From contig NZ_LQRT01000006.1 in the NCBI RefSeq assembly GCF_001632745.1, positions 84,026 to 148,025 of the forward strand: a DNA stretch of 64,000 nt, in the 5' to 3' direction. Origin of the DNA: Aquimarina aggregata. Its GTDB lineage: Bacteria; Bacteroidota; Bacteroidia; Flavobacteriales; Flavobacteriaceae. The notes under the pieces were generated by a model. That model saw only the letters and a program-made list of their open reading frames with translations. It was not told where the DNA came from and ran no database searches. The position numbers and the translations under genes were made by a program. The first letter of the stretch is position 1. Every line of letters starts with the position of its first letter. Of this stretch, positions 7,269 to 16,598 are shown in pieces.

Positions 7269-7571
7269 ATGAAGATGGCAAAAAAATATACAGTTCAAGA
7301 TTCTCCTTTTGTGGTACCTACAACCGATGGTAAATTAATTGAAGAGCATTTTGGTAAAGCTACAGATGGTAATTCTAAAATTAGTATTGCACATATGATA
7401 GCACCACCTGGTTGGAGTGAGCCGTTTCAAACTCCAGAATTTGATGAGTACACTTATATTATAAAAGGTAAAAAGCAATTCACTATTGATGGAGAAATTG
7501 TAATATTATCATCAGGTCAATCTATTAAAATTGAAAAAAACACTAGGGTTCAATATACCCAACCCCTTTGA
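7269..7571 (+). CDS. Cupin-domain protein, truncated by a frameshift
   Basis: A small one-domain cupin with IAHMIAPPGWSEPFQTPEFDEYTYIIKGKKQF, here split as metal-site motif 1 (IAPPGWSEP...EFDEYTYIIKG) and motif 2 (LSSGQSIKIEKNTRVQY). The open frame stops at 7571 right after a CCCC run (about 7563-7566). In the next frame the typical cupin ending continues: PFDTVCEYLAICTPAFTPES and a stop at 7642-7644. That stop overlaps the next gene's ATG as ATGA. Removing one C would therefore give a 124-residue cupin translationally coupled to the hydrolase. Either a real recent frameshift or a sequencing error. The start may be the second ATG (7275). Confidence 0.75.
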   Translation: MKMAKKYTVQDSPFVVPTTDGKLIEEHFGKATDGNSKISIAHMIAPPGWSEPFQTPEFDEYTYIIKGKKQFTIDGEIVILSSGQSIKIEKNTRVQYTQPL

Positions 7572-7644
7572 CACAGTTTGCGAATATCTGGCAATTTGCA
7601 CACCTGCATTTACACCAGAATCTGTACATCGAGAAAATGAATGA
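7572..7644 (+). pseudogene. Out-of-frame C-terminal tail of the cupin gene
   Basis: These bases encode, one frame off from the cupin ORF, the residues FDTVCEYLAICTPAFTPES followed by VHRENE and TGA. This is the normal C-terminal strand and tail of short cupins. The stop overlaps the ATG of the alpha/beta hydrolase by four bases (ATGA), as expected if the intact cupin gene once ended here. Confidence 0.65.
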
Positions 7645-8480
7645 AAGAAAAGTTTAAAAAACATCTACCCGTCTTGATTGGAAAATATTTCCAATTCTTA
7701 TTCTTTTTTTTCCCTAAAAAAGCAATTCGTAAAGCGTATACATTATTTTGTACTCCTAGAAAAGGTAAGGTATTACCTGAACAAGAAGATTTTTTAGAAG
7801 ATGCCAAAGATGAATTAATATCACTAGAATCTTTGCGTCTTCAAACCTATAGATGGCCTAGTCTTGGGGAAACAATATTAATGGTTCACGGATGGGAAAG
7901 TAATACACACCGCTGGAAAAATATTATACAAAAATTACACAAAAAAGGATATAACATCATCGCTTTTGATGCGCCTGCACATGGCAATTCATCGGGTAAA
8001 ATCTTAAATGTACCTTTATATACAGAATGTCTTCAAAAAATGATAGCCTTATATCGTCCAAATCACATTATAGGTCATTCTGTAGGTGGCATGACTACCA
8101 TATTTCATCAATACACCTATCCTGATCAAGAAATAGATAAGCTAGTAATTCTGGCTCCTCCATCAGATTTATCAAGAATTATGAAACAGTATCAAGGAAT
8201 ATTGAAACTTTCTCAAAAATTCATGCAAGCATTAAATCAATATTTTAAGGATAAACATGGACATTATTTTGAAGAGTTTACAATTTCTGAATTTGCAAAA
8301 AAAATTTCTCAAAAAGGGCTTTTAATTCATGATAAAAACGATGACATTGCACCTTATGCAGAAGCAGAACGAATAGCGAATAATTGGAGCGGAATTAATT
8401 TTATTACAACCGAGAATTATGGGCACTCTCTCTTCTTTAATGAGGTCGATACTATGATTTTGGATTTTTTAAGCAAATAA
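7641..8480 (+). CDS. Alpha/beta hydrolase
   Basis: 279 residues. It shows the alpha/beta-hydrolase order: an oxyanion strand ILMVHGWESNTHRW (about residue 80), FDAPAHGNSSG, the nucleophile elbow GHSVGGM (Ser about 149), an acid region LIHDKNDDIAPYAEA and the catalytic His in NYGHSLFF near the C-terminus. The N-terminal 60 residues are basic and hydrophobic and may be a membrane-associating helix (LIGKYFQFLFFFFPKKA). Substrate unknown; esterase or lysophospholipase-like. The ATG overlaps the restored stop of the cupin gene, suggesting a shared operon. Confidence 0.86.
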   Translation: MKEKFKKHLPVLIGKYFQFLFFFFPKKAIRKAYTLFCTPRKGKVLPEQEDFLEDAKDELISLESLRLQTYRWPSLGETILMVHGWESNTHRWKNIIQKLHKKGYNIIAFDAPAHGNSSGKILNVPLYTECLQKMIALYRPNHIIGHSVGGMTTIFHQYTYPDQEIDKLVILAPPSDLSRIMKQYQGILKLSQKFMQALNQYFKDKHGHYFEEFTISEFAKKISQKGLLIHDKNDDIAPYAEAERIANNWSGINFITTENYGHSLFFNEVDTMILDFLSK

Positions 8481-8559
8481 TCAATATCGTATTGATGTTA
8501 TTATATAAAGTACTAATATTCAAAAACCAATAATTAGGTATTCATAATTTTATATTATT

Positions 8560-8567
8560 TACCTTTG
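8560..8567 (+). promoter_or_regulatory. -7 promoter box of the rluF-like gene
   Basis: TACCTTTG fits TAnnTTTG and lies directly before or over the possible start codons (TTG 8565, GTG 8571). A transcript starting 4-7 bases later would begin near the GTG, so a leaderless mRNA is likely. Confidence 0.45.
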
Positions 8568-9404
8568 TGCGTGGAAAATTCTAAACTTACCAGATTAAAT
8601 AAATACCTAAGTGAAGTAGGGTATTGTTCTCGTCGCGAAGCCGATAAATTAATCGATCAAAAAAGGGTTACTATAAATGGTCAAATTCCCGAAATGGGAA
8701 CTAAAGTTAGTCCGGATGACACAGTACATGTTGATGGTGAATTGATTAGTGCACCTAAAGAAAAACATGTGTATCTTGCTTTTAATAAACCTGTTGGAAT
8801 CGTATGTACTACAGCACAAAATGAAAAAGATAATATTATAGACTATATTAATTATCCCAAACGAATTTTTCCTATTGGTAGATTAGACAAACCCAGTGAA
8901 GGCCTTATTTTCTTAACTAGTGACGGAGATATTGTAAATAAAATTCTAAGAGCTCGCAATAATCATGAAAAGGAGTATGTAGTTACCGTTAATAAACTAA
9001 TAAGTCCTCAATTTATTAAACGAATGAGTAATGGTATTCCAATTCTAGATACAATTACTCGTAAATGTGAAGTAGAACAAATAAACAAATACAATTTCAG
9101 AATTGTTTTAACTCAGGGGCTTAATAGGCAAATTCGTAGAATGTGTGAATATTTAGGATATGAAGTTACTAGCTTAAAAAGAATTCGCATTATGAATGTA
9201 GCATTAGATGTTGCTGTTGGCCAATGGCGCTATTTAAGTGACGAAGAATTAAAGGTGCTTAACTCTGATGTTGATGACTCTAGTAAAACAGAAGAAGCGT
9301 CTATCTTAGAAACCCCAAAACGAAAAACACGATTTAATAACTCAACCCCTAAAAAGACACACACTACCCATAAACCAAGAAATAAAAGACGTCGAGATCG
9401 TTAA
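8565..9404 (+). CDS. rluF: Pseudouridine synthase, RluF/RsuA type
   Basis: Isomerises uridine to pseudouridine in RNA, probably 23S rRNA. About 279 residues: an N-terminal S4 RNA-binding domain ([20 protein letters not shown]), the catalytic [10 protein letters not shown] motif (Asp about residue 108), then [14 protein letters not shown], and a basic Lys/Arg tail. No ATG is available at the 5' end. The longest frame starts with TTG at 8565, but this lies inside a TACCTTTG promoter box, so GTG at 8571 ([13 protein letters not shown]) is the more likely start. RluF versus RluB/E assignment rests on motif order and is moderately sure. Confidence 0.88.
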   Translation: MCVENSKLTRLNKYLSEVGYCSRREADKLIDQKRVTINGQIPEMGTKVSPDDTVHVDGELISAPKEKHVYLAFNKPVGIVCTTAQNEKDNIIDYINYPKRIFPIGRLDKPSEGLIFLTSDGDIVNKILRARNNHEKEYVVTVNKLISPQFIKRMSNGIPILDTITRKCEVEQINKYNFRIVLTQGLNRQIRRMCEYLGYEVTSLKRIRIMNVALDVAVGQWRYLSDEELKVLNSDVDDSSKTEEASILETPKRKTRFNNSTPKKTHTTHKPRNKRRRDR

Positions 9405-9496
9405 AAGGTTAATTGTTAATTAAATGTCAATTTCAAGTATTCACTAATACATATTCTATAGATTAAGTAAATTTCTTACTTATTACATTATAGAGC

Positions 9497-9925
9497 ATGA
9501 ACACACAAATTTCACCATTCCATTTAGCCATACCAGTAGATGATTTAAAAAAAGCTAGGCAATTTTATCGTGACATCTTAGAGCTTGAAGAAGGCAGATC
9601 TAGTCAGCATTGGGTAGATTTTAATTTCTTTGGTCATCAATTAGTCATTCATTATAAAGCCAAATCAGATCACGAAACTACATACAGCAACCCTGTGGAT
9701 GGTAAAGACGTTCCGGTTCCACATTTCGGAGTTATTTTAGAATGGAATACATGGGAAACACTTGCAGAAAAATTAACTAAAAAAGAAATTAAATTTGTAA
9801 TAGAACCCTACATTCGATTTAAAGGAGAAACCGGAGAACAAGGCACAATGTTTTTTTACGATCCATGCGGAAACGCCTTAGAATTTAAAGCCTTTAAAAA
9901 TACTTCACAAATTTTTGCCAAATAA
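9497..9925 (+). CDS. VOC-family (glyoxalase/dioxygenase-like) protein
   Basis: 142 residues, one vicinal-oxygen-chelate domain: two beta-alpha-beta-beta-beta modules. It opens with the typical [20 protein letters not shown] and closes with [18 protein letters not shown]. Candidate metal ligands are His9 in the first strand, His72 (VPHFGVIL) and the Glu of NALEFK. Reaction unknown: dioxygenase, lyase and resistance-type members share this fold. It stands alone between the pseudouridine synthase and a lipoprotein gene. Confidence 0.85.
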   Translation: MNTQISPFHLAIPVDDLKKARQFYRDILELEEGRSSQHWVDFNFFGHQLVIHYKAKSDHETTYSNPVDGKDVPVPHFGVILEWNTWETLAEKLTKKEIKFVIEPYIRFKGETGEQGTMFFYDPCGNALEFKAFKNTSQIFAK

Positions 9926-10050
9926 CTACATATACCACATTTTACAAACAAAAACATTAGGGTTTTAACATAAAATCACAAAGGTTAACACTTTTTTAGT
10001 ATATTTAATCGCTAAAATATTCATAATCAAGTGATAAATACTCCCTAACC

Positions 10051-10926
10051 ATGAAAAACGTTACCCTATTAACCTACACGTTATTGTTGTTATTTAGTGT
10101 AAGCTGTGGTGTTCCACAAGCGGATTTTGATAGACTAAAAAAAGAAAACGAAAAGCTAAAAAAAGAAATTGCTGAGTGTGAGTTAACTCCTGCAGAAATT
10201 TTAGAAAAGGCCAATGTTTATTATGATGCTTCGGATTTCACTAAAAGTCGTGAAAAACTTAAGACTTTGATTGCAAAGTATGCTAATTCTGATGAAGGAA
10301 AAAAAGGCAAAAGATTACTAAAAAGGGTAGAGAACAAAATATTAGAAACAGCTCGTGCTCAAAATGATCAAGATACCGAGGTTGAAGAAGAGGAGAAAAA
10401 TGAAGGTTTAAGCGAAAAAGAAGAGAAAGAAAGAAAAGCGAGACAAAAAAAGAAAGAAGCCGCAATTGCCAAAATGAACAAAAAATACGATATCAATGAT
10501 GATGTCACTTGGTATTCCGACAAATCTTCAACCAAATTGAATACCAAAAATTATATTCAAGCATATATTGGCAAAAAAGAAAAAAAACCATGGATAGGAA
10601 TATCTATTAACTATTTCTCTAAAAAGAAATGGCTATTTATAGAAAGAATAGAAATTATAGCCGATAAGAAGACATTCGAATTAGAAGAAAATACGCCTGG
10701 TGAATTTAATTCTAAAGAAGAATCAGGAGGAAAAAGAGAATGGTTAGATCGCGTAATAAAAAATGAAGATATGCTAATGACTAAAGCTATCGCTTCTAGT
10801 AAAATTGCCAAGATAAGATTTGTAGGAAAAGATGATGTAAGTACCAGAACGATTAGCAAAAATGAAAAGAAAGCTATCAAAAATGTTTTAGAAGCATATG
10901 TGGCACTTGGTGGAAATATTAAGTGA
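10051..10926 (+). CDS. Lipoprotein with coiled coil and TPR-like segment
   Basis: 291 residues. Leader with lipobox-like LFSVSC (Cys19), then a short heptad coiled coil (ADFDRLKKENEKLKKEIAEC), one tetratricopeptide-like helix pair (EILEKANVYYDASDFTKSREKL), and a long Glu/Lys-rich linker (about 105-148). The C-terminal domain (about 155-291) has alternating strands and no recognised family. The coiled coil plus TPR pattern recalls CpoB/YbgF, but no tol-pal genes are nearby, so no function is claimed. Likely anchored in a membrane and facing the periplasm. Confidence 0.7.
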   Translation: MKNVTLLTYTLLLLFSVSCGVPQADFDRLKKENEKLKKEIAECELTPAEILEKANVYYDASDFTKSREKLKTLIAKYANSDEGKKGKRLLKRVENKILETARAQNDQDTEVEEEEKNEGLSEKEEKERKARQKKKEAAIAKMNKKYDINDDVTWYSDKSSTKLNTKNYIQAYIGKKEKKPWIGISINYFSKKKWLFIERIEIIADKKTFELEENTPGEFNSKEESGGKREWLDRVIKNEDMLMTKAIASSKIAKIRFVGKDDVSTRTISKNEKKAIKNVLEAYVALGGNIK

Positions 10927-11085
10927 TAAAAAAAGTATTCGACACTTCTTTTAGACACAGAAACAATATTTAACATTAGACAATCGTTAAAAAAACAACT
11001 TTTGTATAATTACCGGTATATTGTTAAAGGTATACTAAAAAAATCTTCATATATTCCGCTCCCAGAATAACTCGAAAAAGAAAAA

Positions 11086-12027
11086 ATGGATTTAACAAAC
11101 CCCTTAGTCTATGGAGTGCCTTGCTTTTTAGGACTAATTTTAGTAGAACTTACTTACAGTAAAACTCATGATCATGACAAAAAAGATCTTTACAAATGGA
11201 AAGATCTTGGTGCAAGCGTATTTATGGGGGTAGGTTCCGCAATACTGGGGCCATTAATTAAAACTGTTTTTTCGATTGTCCTTTTTCATTATGTATATGA
11301 ATTTTTTAATCCTGAGGTTAATGGGGTCCGCACAAACATTATGGGTTGGCAATCTTTTGGTTATGCTTGGTATATTTGGCTTTTATGTCAATTAGCAGAT
11401 GATTACACATACTATTGGTTTCATAGACAAAACCATATGGTAAGAGCCTTGTGGGCTGCACATATAGTACACCATTCTTCAGATAATTTCAATTTAGGAA
11501 CAGCAGTACGTAACGGTTGGTTTACACTTTTATATAAACCCTTATTTTATATGTGGATGCCAGCTATTGGATTTCCTCCTGAAATGGTTATTGTTTGCCT
11601 TGGTATAGAAGCACTATGGCAATTCCAGTTACATTCTGTTTACATACCCAAAATGGGAATTATAGAAAAGGTATTTAACACCCATACTATGCATCAAGTA
11701 CACCATGCTAAAAATGTAGAGTACATGGATAAAAATCATGGTGGATTTCTTAATATATTCGATAAAATATTTGGTACTTGGAAAGAATTAGATGAAAATA
11801 TAGAAGTACAGTATGGAGTAACTCACGCTCCCAATTCTTATAACCCATGGGTAATCTTAACTCATGAGTACAAGGATATATGGAATGACACTAAAAAATC
11901 TAAAAACTGGTACCACAAATTTATGTACATTTTTGGACCTCCAGGATGGAGTCATGATGGCAGCACATTAACGGTAAAACAAATGCAACGCGAACTTGAA
12001 TTAAATAAACAAAAAAGTTTAACTTAG
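11086..12027 (+). CDS. Sterol desaturase/fatty acid hydroxylase family membrane enzyme
   Basis: 313 residues, polytopic, with the di-iron histidine boxes of the FA_hydroxylase family: WFHRQNH (H-x3-H), AAHIVHHSS (H-x2-HH) and THTMHQVHHAKN (H-x2-HH), in order at about 117, 131 and 207. Hydrophobic segments precede and separate the boxes. It would hydroxylate or desaturate a lipid in the cytoplasmic membrane with O2. The substrate cannot be told: bacterial members act on carotenoids, fatty acids or sterol-like lipids. An aldehyde dehydrogenase gene follows after 47 bases and may share the transcript. Confidence 0.87.
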   Translation: MDLTNPLVYGVPCFLGLILVELTYSKTHDHDKKDLYKWKDLGASVFMGVGSAILGPLIKTVFSIVLFHYVYEFFNPEVNGVRTNIMGWQSFGYAWYIWLLCQLADDYTYYWFHRQNHMVRALWAAHIVHHSSDNFNLGTAVRNGWFTLLYKPLFYMWMPAIGFPPEMVIVCLGIEALWQFQLHSVYIPKMGIIEKVFNTHTMHQVHHAKNVEYMDKNHGGFLNIFDKIFGTWKELDENIEVQYGVTHAPNSYNPWVILTHEYKDIWNDTKKSKNWYHKFMYIFGPPGWSHDGSTLTVKQMQRELELNKQKSLT

Positions 12028-12074
12028 TATCAACCATACGTTTCTTGTTTTTATAATCCATTGCTAGTTTTACC

Positions 12075-13439
12075 ATGAGTTATCAGCACCTTATTGATCA
12101 ACAGCGTCATTTTTTCAATACAAATACTACAAAAGACCTTTCGTATAGAATTAATGAGTTAAAACGTTTAAAAAGTGTTTTGTTAAAAAATGAAACACGT
12201 TTATATGAAGCGATCTATCAAGATTTTAAAAAATCAGAATTCGAAACATATACTACAGAATTATCTATTATTTATCATGAAATTGATCTTGCGGTTTCAA
12301 AAGTAAAAAAATGGGCAAAAAAACGCAGGGTATCAACAGGCTTGGCTAACCTCCCAGGGAAAAGCTATATTATTCCTGAACCCTATGGAACTGTTTTAGT
12401 TATTGGCGCTTGGAATTATCCGTATCAATTATCTCTCTGCCCTGCAATTGCAGCAATTGCGGCTGGGTGCACCGTAATCTTAAAACCTAGTGAAATACCT
12501 TCACAAACTGCAGCTATAATGGCTGAATTGGTTAATGAAAATTTTGATCCGAAAATTTTTAAAGTAGTAGAAGGAAGTGTAAAAGAAACTACAGCCTTGC
12601 TTAATCACAAGTTTGATAAGATATTTTTTACAGGTAGTGCAGTTGTTGGTAAAATCATCTACCAAGCAGCGGCAAAACATTTGACACCGGTAACCTTAGA
12701 ATTAGGTGGCAAAAGTCCCGCAATTATTACTAAAGATGTCAATATAGAAATGACCGCTAAAAGATTAGTCTGGGGTAAATTTTTAAATGCAGGTCAAACC
12801 TGTATAGCTCCTGATTATGTTATGGTCGAATCTAGCATAAAAGAAACATTTTTATCGGCGATAAAGAAACAAATCGAAAAAGCTGATTATAATGTAGACA
12901 ATCATAATTATACTCAAATTATTAATGATAAGAATTTTGAACGTCTCGAGAGTTTAATTGACAGTGATAAAATCTATATTGGAGGAAATTGCAATAAAGA
13001 AAATCGCATCATCCCTCCTACCATTCTAACAGGTGTAGATTTTGAAGATAAGGTTATGCAAGATGAAATATTTGGACCTATTTTACCTATTATAGAGTAT
13101 ACTAATATTAACGATGCTATTAAACAAATAAAAACATTGTCAAAACCTTTGTCTTGCTATGTTTTTACTAAAAACATAGCACTAAAGAATAAGATCTTAA
13201 ATGAAATCTCTTTTGGAGGTGGTGCCGTAAATGATGCTGTTATGCATTTTACTGAACAAAAACTTCCATTTGGAGGTGTTGGTGATAGCGGAATAGGAAA
13301 TTACCATGGAAAATATGGTTTCGAAACTTTTTCACATTACAAAAGCATCCTACAAAAATCATTTTTAATAGAGCTTGATTTAAAATATGCCCCATATAGC
13401 GCCAAAAAATTAAAATGGCTTAAGAAAATTATTGGATAA
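12075..13439 (+). CDS. Aldehyde dehydrogenase, class 3-like
   Basis: 454 residues, the usual size for the ALDH3 branch. Seen: VLVIGAWNYPYQLSLCPAIA, VILKPSEIPS (cofactor Lys), FFTGSAVVGK, the general-base motif LELGGKSPAII, the catalytic Cys in GQTCIAPDYV, and EIFGPILPII. It oxidises aldehydes to acids with NAD(P)+, often fatty aldehydes in this branch. The hydroxylase just upstream makes a lipid-related role reasonable, but this is inference. The 3' end overlaps the convergent kmo gene by 11 bases. Confidence 0.9.
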   Translation: MSYQHLIDQQRHFFNTNTTKDLSYRINELKRLKSVLLKNETRLYEAIYQDFKKSEFETYTTELSIIYHEIDLAVSKVKKWAKKRRVSTGLANLPGKSYIIPEPYGTVLVIGAWNYPYQLSLCPAIAAIAAGCTVILKPSEIPSQTAAIMAELVNENFDPKIFKVVEGSVKETTALLNHKFDKIFFTGSAVVGKIIYQAAAKHLTPVTLELGGKSPAIITKDVNIEMTAKRLVWGKFLNAGQTCIAPDYVMVESSIKETFLSAIKKQIEKADYNVDNHNYTQIINDKNFERLESLIDSDKIYIGGNCNKENRIIPPTILTGVDFEDKVMQDEIFGPILPIIEYTNINDAIKQIKTLSKPLSCYVFTKNIALKNKILNEISFGGGAVNDAVMHFTEQKLPFGGVGDSGIGNYHGKYGFETFSHYKSILQKSFLIELDLKYAPYSAKKLKWLKKIIG

Positions 13440-14787
13440 CTTTTTTATCTTCTAAAAGTCCAAGAATATAGTGTTCTACTTGCTCGGTATCCCATATGTT
13501 CTCTATATCATCTAACTTCATTACTTTATCCATAATTGCAGCTTGTTGATCTCCAATATTAAGAGCTTCAGAATATGGTCTACGACTAAATGTCACTCTA
13601 GAATATAACGGTAACCATTTATCAGGATATTTTTGAGAGAATTGTTTTTCAATTCTTTTTCTTAAAATAAACTCTGGATCTGCTGTTTTGCTACTCATTT
13701 CTATAAAGTTACGGTATGAAAGTTCTGCAATCGCATCGGCATTAGGTTTACGAGATTTTTGATACATTTCAAAAATCTCTTCCCAATTCTTATCTCCTTC
13801 ATTTTCTATAATTTCGTCCAAAATTGAAATATCTTCAAAACCAGCATTCATACCTTGTCCGTAAAAAGGCACTATTGCATGCGCAGAATCTCCTACTAAC
13901 GCTACTTTATCCCAATAGGTCCAAGGGTAGCATTTCATCGTAACTAATGCACTAGTAGGATTACTTTTAAAATCTTCGAGTAAAGTCGGCATGATAGCAA
14001 TTGTATCAGGAAAATATTGTTTCCAAAACTGCATTACGGCTTCATCGTTTGTCAATTTTTCAAAAGAACTATCACCTTCATGGGGCATAAACAATGTACA
14101 CGTAAAACTACCATCAAGATTAGGTAATGCGATAAGCATAAATTTACCTCTTGGCCAAATATGCAATGAATTTTTATCTAATTTATGAGTCCCATCGGTA
14201 TTAGCAGGAATTCCTAATTCTTTATACCCCGTATCTAAAAATTTCTGAGAATAATTAAATCTACTTCTTCTTTGCATTTTATGACGTACTCTAGAAAAAG
14301 CGCCATCACACCCAAAAATCATATCGTATTTATATTCTTTCCACTCTCCTCTTTCCGTTTCTCCTGTATAAATCTTTGCCTCTGGCAAATTAATATCCCA
14401 TACTTTTTCATTAAATCTAAAAACTGCTCCAGCTTCCTCTGCAAGGGTTATCATTTTTTTGTTCAATATCCCTCTAGGAATTGAAGAAATAGCTTCCCCA
14501 TCTTTACCATAATATTGATGATAAATCGGTTCTCCCGTTACATGCATTGTTCTCTTGTTCATAGGGATAGCCAGTTTTCTAACTTCATCACCTATTCCTA
14601 TTTTATCAAGTGTTTTCCAACCTCTAACAGACATTGCCAAATTAATAGAACGACCGCTAAACTCTATCGTTCGTATGTCGGGTCTTCTATCAAAAACTGT
14701 AACTGTATATTCTCTTTTTCTTAAATAGAGTGCTAATAATGAACCGACAAGCCCACTACCTATTATAGCTATATTTTTTGTTTGCAT
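13429..14787 (-). CDS. kmo: Kynurenine 3-monooxygenase
   Basis: Flavoprotein that hydroxylates L-kynurenine to 3-hydroxykynurenine with NADPH and O2. 452 residues: FAD-binding IAIIGSGLVGSLLALYL at the N-terminus, FSGRSINLAMSVRGW, the DG motif FGCDGAFSRVR, and the second FAD motif ALVGDSAHAIVPFYGQGMNA followed by FEDI. Bacterial members often lack the membrane-anchoring tail, as here. The next pathway enzyme, kynureninase, is also in this window (37808-39091) but in a separate operon. No haaO (3-hydroxyanthranilate dioxygenase) was found. Confidence 0.93.
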   Translation of the reverse strand: MQTKNIAIIGSGLVGSLLALYLRKREYTVTVFDRRPDIRTIEFSGRSINLAMSVRGWKTLDKIGIGDEVRKLAIPMNKRTMHVTGEPIYHQYYGKDGEAISSIPRGILNKKMITLAEEAGAVFRFNEKVWDINLPEAKIYTGETERGEWKEYKYDMIFGCDGAFSRVRHKMQRRSRFNYSQKFLDTGYKELGIPANTDGTHKLDKNSLHIWPRGKFMLIALPNLDGSFTCTLFMPHEGDSSFEKLTNDEAVMQFWKQYFPDTIAIMPTLLEDFKSNPTSALVTMKCYPWTYWDKVALVGDSAHAIVPFYGQGMNAGFEDISILDEIIENEGDKNWEEIFEMYQKSRKPNADAIAELSYRNFIEMSSKTADPEFILRKRIEKQFSQKYPDKWLPLYSRVTFSRRPYSEALNIGDQQAAIMDKVMKLDDIENIWDTEQVEHYILGLLEDKKVIQ

Positions 14788-15002
14788 ATATTATTTGCAA
14801 TTAACAACAAGTTGGAATACTACATACAATCTGGAAAGATTCGAGTTTTAATGCATCCAACAAAGTAAGCTACAATCTTTATAAAGAGCATATGCAGACA
14901 TTAAAACCTTCGGTAAATGTAACGATTATTAGCGAATTAATATACAATCATCTACAATCTGATACATCTCAAATTAATACGAACGGATGTGCTAAGTATA
15001 AT

Positions 15003-15806
15003 TTACTTAAGTGTAGCTTTAATCGTAAAAAGTAAAGGATACAATTTATCTTTAGTTTCAAACATTTTTTTGCTATTTTGAATTAAATCCGGAAAGATTT
15101 CATAAGGAGATTCATCATACTCTCTTAAATATTCTATCGTAAGTCCTGCTTCGGCAAGTGCCGAAACCACTTCTCCTAAACCATGATTCCAGGCAAATTC
15201 TTTACTAATCATTTTAGAATCCTGATCAGCATAGGTTCCTTGATACTCTTCATAAATAACATCTTTTTGATGATATCCATACTTGAGAGTCGGTACACTT
15301 TCTAAGTAATCAAACATCCAAACAATAGGATGAAACTCTGCAATATAAAAAGTTCCTCCTGACTTTAAACGTTCGGCGATCATTTTACCCCAAGGTTTTA
15401 AATCTGGTAACCAACCAATAACACCATAACTTGTATAAACAATGTCAAATTTATCTTTAACAAAAGTAGACGTATCCAAAACATTACAGCATACAAATTT
15501 AGCGTCTTGATTTAATTCTAAATTTAATTGTTCTGCCAATATAATCGCTTCTTCTGATAAATCTACCCCTGTACATTTAGCTCCCATCCTACTCCAACTT
15601 AAAGTATCTTGTCCAAAATGACATTGCAAATGCAATATAGATTTACCAGATACATCGCCAAGGGCTTCTAATTCAAACTTTTTTAATGAGGTTTCACCTT
15701 TCTTAAAGTTGTCAATATCATAAAAAGCACTTTTGGCATGAACACTAACTTTTTTATTCCAAGTTTCTTTATTAGTTTCAAAATACTCTTTAAATTTTTC
15801 AGACAT
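15003..15806 (-). CDS. Class I SAM-dependent methyltransferase
   Basis: 267 residues. SAM-binding motif I ILHLQCHFGQDTLSWSRMG (about 77-95), motif II GVDLSEEAI, motif III region FVCCNVLDT and a YTSYGVIGWLPD loop. The C-terminal half has the FYIAEFHPIVWMF block of the Methyltransf_11/25 group. Substrate unknown. It lies 61 bases from and divergent to the flavin-reductase-like gene. Confidence 0.85.
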   Translation of the reverse strand: MSEKFKEYFETNKETWNKKVSVHAKSAFYDIDNFKKGETSLKKFELEALGDVSGKSILHLQCHFGQDTLSWSRMGAKCTGVDLSEEAIILAEQLNLELNQDAKFVCCNVLDTSTFVKDKFDIVYTSYGVIGWLPDLKPWGKMIAERLKSGGTFYIAEFHPIVWMFDYLESVPTLKYGYHQKDVIYEEYQGTYADQDSKMISKEFAWNHGLGEVVSALAEAGLTIEYLREYDESPYEIFPDLIQNSKKMFETKDKLYPLLFTIKATLK

Positions 15807-15867
15807 CGCTTTAAGATTAATTAGATTTGAATAACAATTATTTTATCAAAATAATCTTTAAATATAA

Positions 15868-16512
15868 ATGAATCATTTTACATCAGAACAACTTAAAGAA
15901 TTACCCTCTAGATATCGCGCAAATTTAATGAATAGCTGCACAGGATATAAACCCTGTAATATTATTGCAACAAAAAGTAAAAATGGAACTACAAATGCAG
16001 CAATCTTTAACTCTATCGTTCATATTGGTAGTAATCCCCCAATGATTGGTTTTATAATGCGTCCAACAACAGTTCCTAGAAACACCTATAAAAATATCAG
16101 GGAAACAGATTTTTTTACTATTAATCAAGTATCTGAGCATATGATTAAAGATGCGCATCATACCGCTGCTAAATACGATGAAGATATTTCAGAATTTGAA
16201 AAGACAAACCTCAACGAAGTATTCCTTGATAACTTTTATCCTCCTTATGTTCAAGATAGTCCTATAAAATTAGGCTGTAAGTATGTAAATGAATATCTAA
16301 TAAAAGAAAACGACACAATTTTAGTTATTGGATCTGTTGAACATTTGTATATTAATAATGATTACATCCATACAGATGGTTGGGTACAACTTGATAAAGC
16401 TCAAACGGTTGCTTCTATTGGTTTAGATGGATATGCATTACCCACATTACTTGATCGATTTGCTTATGCTAAACCAGACCTAAAAACAAAATCTTTGCTA
16501 AACAATTCATAA
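15868..16512 (+). CDS. Flavin reductase-like (split-barrel FMN-binding) protein
   Basis: 214 residues with the flavin-reductase-like split barrel: NLMNSCTGYKPCNIIATKS, TNAAIFNSIVHIGSNPPMIGF, RNTYKNIRETDFFTINQV, and HHTAAKYDEDISEFEKTNL. These carry the typical FMN-contacting strands. NAD(P)H:FMN oxidoreductase or another FMN-binding role is likely; the partner is unknown. It precedes the sensor kinase gene by 86 bases and may be read through into it. Confidence 0.82.
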   Translation: MNHFTSEQLKELPSRYRANLMNSCTGYKPCNIIATKSKNGTTNAAIFNSIVHIGSNPPMIGFIMRPTTVPRNTYKNIRETDFFTINQVSEHMIKDAHHTAAKYDEDISEFEKTNLNEVFLDNFYPPYVQDSPIKLGCKYVNEYLIKENDTILVIGSVEHLYINNDYIHTDGWVQLDKAQTVASIGLDGYALPTLLDRFAYAKPDLKTKSLLNNS

Positions 16513-16598
16513 GAACTACAGTTAATTTTATAAAAACCTTAAGAATTCAAACGTTTCGAAATATTGCAGAGGCTTTTTTTATTGACTAATTTTAAAGG

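Noticed and set aside
10051..10926. CpoB/YbgF identity for the coiled-coil lipoprotein
   Set aside because: The coiled coil and single TPR-like unit are suggestive, but the C-terminal domain does not fit and no tol-pal genes are adjacent.
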